Part shown: positions 60,414 to 64,000 of the stretch, piece by piece
Layout: the number at the start of each line of letters is the position of its first letter
Position numbering within the stretch: position 1 is the stretch's first letter
Assembly: GCF_017308975.1 (NCBI RefSeq)
Contig: NZ_JADWPD010000001.1
Coordinates: forward strand, 124,001-188,000
Length of the DNA: 64,000 bases
From: Amycolatopsis sp. MtRt-6
Lineage (GTDB): Bacteria > Actinomycetota > Actinomycetes > Mycobacteriales > Pseudonocardiaceae
Reading direction: 5' to 3'
Program-made: the position numbers and the translations under genes
The notes under the pieces: generated by a model
Seen by the model: the letters and a program-made list of their open reading frames with translations, nothing else
What the model was told of the DNA's origin: nothing
Databases searched by the model: none

Positions 60414-61417
60414 GGCGCGTGGACCGCCGGGATGTGCTGGGTGCCGATGCGCTTGCGAAACACCCAGTAGGTCCAGCCTTGGTAGATCAGCACGGCCGGG
60501 GCGCCGAAGACGGCGACCCAGGTCATGACGGTCAGCGTGTACGGGCTCGACGCGGCACCTTCGATGGTCAGCGTGTTGGCCGCGTCGAGGGTCGAGGGCA
60601 GGACGTTCGGGAAGAGCGAGCCGAACATGACCACCGCGGCCCCGGCGATGACGACGCCGAGCGCGGCGAAGGCCTGCCCGTCGCGGTCGGCGCGCAGCCG
60701 CAGCCAGGCGACGACCGCAGCGAGAGCACTGATCACAAACGAGAGCAGTGTCCACAACGTGCCGGAGCGCCACTGCACGACCGAGAGGAACGCGACCATC
60801 GGCACCATGGCGATCGGCAGCAGCCGCAACGCCAGGGTGCGCGCCCGTTCCCGCAGGTCACCACTGGTTTTGAGGGCCAGGAACGCGGCACCGTGGGCAA
60901 TCGAGAAGGCAGCGATGGCGGCCGCGCCGAGCAGGGTGTCCCAGCGAACGGCGGCGAACGCGGAGCCGACGCGGTTGCCCTCGGCGTCGAGGGGCAGGCC
61001 CAGGACGGTGGTGGCGAGGATGAGGCCGACACCCAGCGGCGGAACCCAGGAGCCGAGCACGATGACGCGGTCCCAGCTGCGGCGCCAGCGGTCGGAGTCG
61101 ACCTTGCCGCGGTACTCGAAGGCGACACCGCGGCCGATGAGGGCGAGCAGCACGAGCAGCAGCGGCAGATAGGCGGCCGAGAAGAGCCCGGCGTACCAGG
61201 CGGGAAAGGCGGCGAACATGGCCCCACCGGCAACGATGAGCCAGACCTCGTTGCCATCCCAGACGGGCCCGATGGTGTTGACCATGACGCGGCGCTCGGT
61301 GTTGTCCTTGGCGAGCACGGGCAGCAGCATGCCGACGCCGAAGTCGAAGCCTTCGAGGAAGAGGTAGCCGAGCCAAAAGAAGGCAATGGCGACGAACCAG
61401 ACGATTTCGAGCGTCAC
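60410..61417 (-). CDS. cydB: Cytochrome bd oxidase subunit II
   Basis: 335 residues from a GTG at 61417 with GGAGGTG 6-12 bp upstream; the frame is open further up but unlike the family. Starts LEIVWFVAIAFFWLGYLFLEGFDFGVGMLLPVLA, with GPVWDGNEVWLIVAGGAMFAAFP and ALIGRGVAFEYRGK, all family hallmarks. Eight membrane helices. Partner of CydA in the quinol oxidase with high oxygen affinity. Overlaps cydDC by 4 bp, but is separated from cydA by 562 bp. Confidence 0.96.
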   Translation of the reverse strand: MTLEIVWFVAIAFFWLGYLFLEGFDFGVGMLLPVLAKDNTERRVMVNTIGPVWDGNEVWLIVAGGAMFAAFPAWYAGLFSAAYLPLLLVLLALIGRGVAFEYRGKVDSDRWRRSWDRVIVLGSWVPPLGVGLILATTVLGLPLDAEGNRVGSAFAAVRWDTLLGAAAIAAFSIAHGAAFLALKTSGDLRERARTLALRLLPIAMVPMVAFLSVVQWRSGTLWTLLSFVISALAAVVAWLRLRADRDGQAFAALGVVIAGAAVVMFGSLFPNVLPSTLDAANTLTIEGAASSPYTLTVMTWVAVFGAPAVLIYQGWTYWVFRKRIGTQHIPAVHAP

Positions 61418-61448
61418 CGGGCACCTCCGGTCGGCTGGTCGCGGTGAG

Positions 61449-61492
61449 TTATCCACAACGGGTCGAGTTGTCCACAGATTTGCTGTGGGTAA
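61449..61492. other. Cluster of three DnaA-box-like sequences upstream of cydB
   Basis: TTATCCACA (61449-61457, the classical DnaA box), TTGTCCACA (61468-61476) and TGTGGGTAA (61484-61492, inverted TTACCCACA). They lie 32-75 bp before the cydB start. As at 4270-4311, three boxes occur within about 44 bp. Binding could titrate DnaA or tie cydB expression to replication; no origin genes are nearby. Confidence 0.5.
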
Positions 61493-61538
61493 CCCTGGAG
61501 AGTGACCGAGCCGATACACTGGGTTCGGGGACGCCCCC

Positions 61539-61966
61539 CGGGAAGGGCGGGGGCTGCCTTTGCTGCGGGAGGGACCGCTGCAAAGCCGTCCGAGCAGGCA
61601 GGCTCAGCCGGGAGCAGCCGCGGGTTCGTACGTCGCGAATGACTCATTCGGGACGTCGGAAGTCCCCAATGAGTCATTCGCGGCGCCGGCGAAAGCTTCT
61701 TGGTCACTCGGTGAAGGGGCCCAGCGATCGACTTTGCCGGAACTCTGCCGGGAAGGGCGGGGGCCGCCTTTGCCGCGGGAAGGACCGCTCCAAAGCCGAT
61801 CGCTCGGGTAGCCCATCGTGAGTGACCGAGGGGCGTTGGAGCCGGCGTCAGTGCAGTGAACGGCTCGTTCATGCCTGCTGCCGCGGCCGGCTGGTCCCGG
61901 CAGCACGACTGCTCGAGCGACTTTGCCGCAACCCTGCCGGGACCGGCGGGGGCTGTCTTGGAGTCC
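61539..61966. repeat. GC-rich repeat module, three copies
   Basis: The segments 61539-61588 and 61749-61798 are about 50 bp each and differ at only a few positions (starting CGGGAAGGGCGGGGGC). A third, partial copy runs from 61918, sharing CGACTTTGCCG and CCCTGCCGGGA with 61728-61763. The copies are spaced about 210 and 190 bp apart. They look like interspersed intergenic repeats of the host genus, not coding. Confidence 0.65.
61636..61680. repeat. Inverted repeat with 19-bp arms in the cyd gap
   Basis: CGAATGACTCATTCGGGAC (61636-61654) pairs with GTCCCCAATGAGTCATTCG (61662-61680) with one mismatch and a 7-nt loop. Each arm contains the word GAATGACTCATTC, itself nearly palindromic. The hairpin lies between cydA and cydB and may uncouple their expression, as a terminator or RNA-stabilising structure. 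Confidence 0.65.
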
Positions 61967-61979
61967 ATTGCCTGGCTCC

Positions 61980-63455
61980 TCAGTAGGCGAAGGCGAGGGT
62001 GTCCTCGCCCGGTTTGTCGGAGTCCTTCGGCTTCTGCGGGGGCATCACCGCGTCCACGCCGCCGCGGATGTACTTGCGCATCAGGTACACCTCCACCACT
62101 CCGAGGGCCGCGTACACCGTTGTCAGGGCGATCAGGGACGTCCAGACCTCGCCCGTCGTCAGCCTTGACACCGCTTGGGCGGTGAACATCCAGACGCCGT
62201 CCACGCCCGTCGGGTTGGGGACCACCACGAAGGGCTGACGGCCCATCTCGGTGAAGACCCAGCCCGCGCTGTTGCCCAGGAACGGCGTTGCGATGCCGCC
62301 GAGGACCAGCCAGGGGAACCAGCGGCCGCGGGGGATGCGGCCGCGACGGGTCAGCCACAGGGCCAGTACTCCGATGCCCGCCGAGATCGCGCCGAAGCCG
62401 ATCATCATGCGGAAGCCCCAGTACGTCACCGGGAGGTTCGGCACGTAGTCGATCGGCTTGCCCGCCAGCGCACCCAGGGCCGGGTCGTCCGGGTAGTTCG
62501 TGCCGTACTTGGCCTGGTACTCCGAAACCAGGTTCTCCACGCCCTTGACCTCGGTCGTGAAGTCGTTGTGCGCCAGGAACGACAGCAGCGCCGGCACGTT
62601 GAACGTCTTCACGTCCTCGCAGTTCGCGCCCGAGACGTCGCCGATCGCGATGATCGAGAAGCTCGCCGGCTTTTCCGTGTGGCACAACGCTTCCGCCGAG
62701 GCCATCTTCATCGGCTGCTGCTCGAACATCAGCTTGCCCTGGGCGTCACCCGTGATCGCCAAGACGGCGAACGCGGCAACGCCGACCCAGCCGCCCAGGC
62801 GCAGCGACGACTGCCAGACGTCGGCATGATCGCCGCGTCGCCACAGGTGCCAGCCGGCCACGCCGACCAGGAACGCCGCCGCCACCGAGAACGCGCCGGC
62901 CAGGGTGTGCGGGATCGCGGCCAGAGCCGTGTTGTTCGTCAGCACCGCCCAGATCGAGTTCATGGTCGGCTTGCCGTTCTCGAACGTCACGCCCACCGGG
63001 TGCTGCATCCACGAGTTCGCGGCCAGGATGAAGTACGCCGACGCCATCGTGGCCAGCGAAAACGCCCACGCGCACGCCAGGTGGACCTTCTTCGGCAGCC
63101 GGTCCCAGCCGAAGATCCACAGGCCGAGGAACGTCGACTCGACGAAGAACGCGACCAGCCCTTCCATCGCGAGCGGCGCGCCGAAGACGTCGCCGACGAA
63201 GCGGGAGTACGCGCTCCAGTTCATCCCGAACTGGAACTCCTGCACGATCCCGGTCACCACGCCCATCGCGAAGTTGACCAGCAGCAGCTTGCCCCAGAAC
63301 TTCGTCATCTTCAGGTGCCGCGGCTCACCGGTGCGGACCCACAAGGTCTGCATCGCCGCGACCAGGATCGACAGCCCGATGGTCAGCGGGACCATCAGGA
63401 AGTGGTAGACGGTGGTGATGCCGAACTGCCACCGCGCTAGCTCAAGGACCTCCAC
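61980..63455 (-). CDS. cydA: Cytochrome bd oxidase subunit I
   Basis: 491 residues from a GTG at 63455, chosen since the family starts just before LELARWQFG; upstream frame has no homology. His18 (haem b595), His183 (PHTLAG, haem b558) and the presumed axial Met in TYWGFRMMIGFG are present, as are the proton-channel pair Glu98 and Glu106 (MEGLVAFFVESTFLG). The Q-loop is of the short type (FSIIAIGDVSGANCEDVKTF). Quinol oxidase subunit in the membrane. First gene of the cyd cluster; 562 bp of repeats follow before cydB. Confidence 0.95.
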   Translation of the reverse strand: MEVLELARWQFGITTVYHFLMVPLTIGLSILVAAMQTLWVRTGEPRHLKMTKFWGKLLLVNFAMGVVTGIVQEFQFGMNWSAYSRFVGDVFGAPLAMEGLVAFFVESTFLGLWIFGWDRLPKKVHLACAWAFSLATMASAYFILAANSWMQHPVGVTFENGKPTMNSIWAVLTNNTALAAIPHTLAGAFSVAAAFLVGVAGWHLWRRGDHADVWQSSLRLGGWVGVAAFAVLAITGDAQGKLMFEQQPMKMASAEALCHTEKPASFSIIAIGDVSGANCEDVKTFNVPALLSFLAHNDFTTEVKGVENLVSEYQAKYGTNYPDDPALGALAGKPIDYVPNLPVTYWGFRMMIGFGAISAGIGVLALWLTRRGRIPRGRWFPWLVLGGIATPFLGNSAGWVFTEMGRQPFVVVPNPTGVDGVWMFTAQAVSRLTTGEVWTSLIALTTVYAALGVVEVYLMRKYIRGGVDAVMPPQKPKDSDKPGEDTLAFAY

Positions 63456-63526
63456 GTGGTCCAGCCTGCTCCGGGGTGGCCGGACCGGCCAGATCAACTG
63501 GTCCCGTTCGTGGCGGGACCAACGTC

Positions 63527-64000
63527 CTACAGCTGGTCGAGCGCCTTCCGCGCCTCCTCGGCCACGACCCGCCGCGGCCCTTCCTCGCCCAGCTCCAGGA
63601 CGTGCCGCAGGGCCAGCGCGTACGCGGTGTCGAAGGCCTTGTCCGCGGCGACCGGGATGTTCGGCGACACACCGACACCCTCCCAGTTCTCCCCCGACTT
63701 CGGGTCGTACGACCGGGCGACCGGCACCGTCACGTCCAAGTAGGTGTCCACTTTGTACTGCTCACGCGGGTGCGCGCCGCCGTGCGTCGGCTCGCCGACG
63801 GTCTTCGCGCGCTCTTGCCGCTGCAGTGAGAAGGCGAGGTCCTCGCCGCCGGAGAACGTCGACGGCCCGGTCAGCACCCAGATCGGCTTGGTGCCGCCGA
63901 ACTTCGGGCCCGGGACGTACGGCAGCGTCCACATCTGGGTGACGCGGTCGCCGTCGCGCTCGTAGATGTCGAGGTAGTGGGTCCGCTCGTCGACGAGGTA
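63527..64000 (-). CDS. S41-family peptidase, C-terminal part (runs off the right edge)
   Basis: The last 157 residues of a longer protein whose start lies beyond 64000. WVLTGPSTFSGGEDLAFSLQRQERAKTVGEPTHGGAH is the S41/tail-specific protease core, with the catalytic Ser in TFSGGE. WEGVGVSPNIPVAADKAFDTAYALA is the usual end of retinol-binding-protein-like (IRBP) S41 enzymes. Localisation cannot be judged without the N-terminus. It ends 71 bp upstream of the cydA start on the same strand, but is probably an independent gene. Confidence 0.85.
   Translation of the reverse strand, partial: YLVDERTHYLDIYERDGDRVTQMWTLPYVPGPKFGGTKPIWVLTGPSTFSGGEDLAFSLQRQERAKTVGEPTHGGAHPREQYKVDTYLDVTVPVARSYDPKSGENWEGVGVSPNIPVAADKAFDTAYALALRHVLELGEEGPRRVVAEEARKALDQL

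Larger units (their letters stand above)
61418..61979. other. 562-bp non-coding gap between cydA and cydB
   Basis: No gene is supported here. From right to left relative to cydB it holds DnaA-box-like words (61449-61492), a 19-bp-arm hairpin (61636-61680), and three copies of a GC-rich module (from 61539, 61728 and 61918). In most bacteria cydA and cydB are adjacent, so this gap looks like an insertion of repetitive DNA. Open frames in it are short and repeat-derived. Confidence 0.6.

Noticed and set aside
1-64000. CRISPR arrays, rRNA, tRNA, transposases or prophage genes
   Set aside because: None were seen; repeats found are not regularly spaced with unique spacers, and no cloverleaf or integrase-like sequence was recognised.

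Overview
The window is high-GC actinobacterial DNA. Gene content (fused cydDC, DUF3558 and DUF4232 lipoproteins, septum-formation-domain proteins, SigE-family ECF sigma factor, AfsR-like regulator, class F sortase, orphan helicase-associated protein) and word usage suggest a Pseudonocardiaceae member, most likely Amycolatopsis; the genus is inference. No rRNA, tRNA, CRISPR array, transposase or prophage was found.

Layout. (1) 1-20295 is a cell-envelope glycan/glycoconjugate region: two multi-membrane proteins at the left edge (one a GT-C glycosyltransferase), a DUF6541 membrane protein, then a seven-gene minus-strand operon (10672 to 4317) of LpxA-like acyltransferase, acyl carrier protein, SDR ketoreductase, AMP ligase, LuxE-like acyl-protein synthetase, LuxC-like acyl reductase and a flippase-like membrane protein. 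Divergent from it are a DegT aminotransferase and a Gfo/Idh dehydrogenase. A secreted M28 peptidase and a compact sigma-factor module (SigE sigma, membrane partner, secreted paralogue of the partner's outer domain) follow, then a second sugar operon (DegT aminotransferase, epimerase, GT4 glycosyltransferase, hexapeptide acyltransferase). (2) 20422-29581 holds an AfsR-like regulator, a TetR/SnoaL pair with two visible operators, L-2-hydroxyglutarate oxidase, a DUF3558 lipoprotein, serS and a class III aminotransferase. (3) 29591-46677 is mostly housekeeping and conserved unknowns: haloalkane dehalogenase, a DUF350 / ATP-grasp / YjfM-like set, septum-formation protein plus zincin, MFS transporter, DUF4232 lipoprotein, phosphatase, pheA, macro-domain protein, coaA, small membrane protein, two large conserved unknowns, orphan NIT sensor, MazG-like hydrolase, DUF3024 and a small P-loop kinase. 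(4) 46776-51242 is an accessory island: a Crp/Fnr regulator followed by a tightly overlapping three-gene operon of a class III cyclase-like protein with a glycine-rich amyloid-like (RHIM-type) tail, a degenerate STAND-type NTPase-like protein and an SPFH/band-7 protein. This is the best candidate for an undescribed system, probably a conflict or anti-phage signalling device. (5) 51279-64000 holds the helicase-associated protein, excalibur protein plus class F sortase, a NarL-type response regulator facing a GAF histidine kinase, the cytochrome bd cluster (cydA, cydB, cydDC; cydA and cydB are separated by 562 bp of repeats and DnaA-box-like sites) and a partial S41 peptidase.

Genes appear to work together in six groups: the acyl-ACP/LuxEC operon with its aminosugar genes; the second aminosugar/GT operon; the sigma module; the cyclase-like/STAND-like/SPFH operon; the sortase/excalibur pair; and cydABDC with its adjacent kinase. 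All assignments come from reading the sequence; no database search was run.
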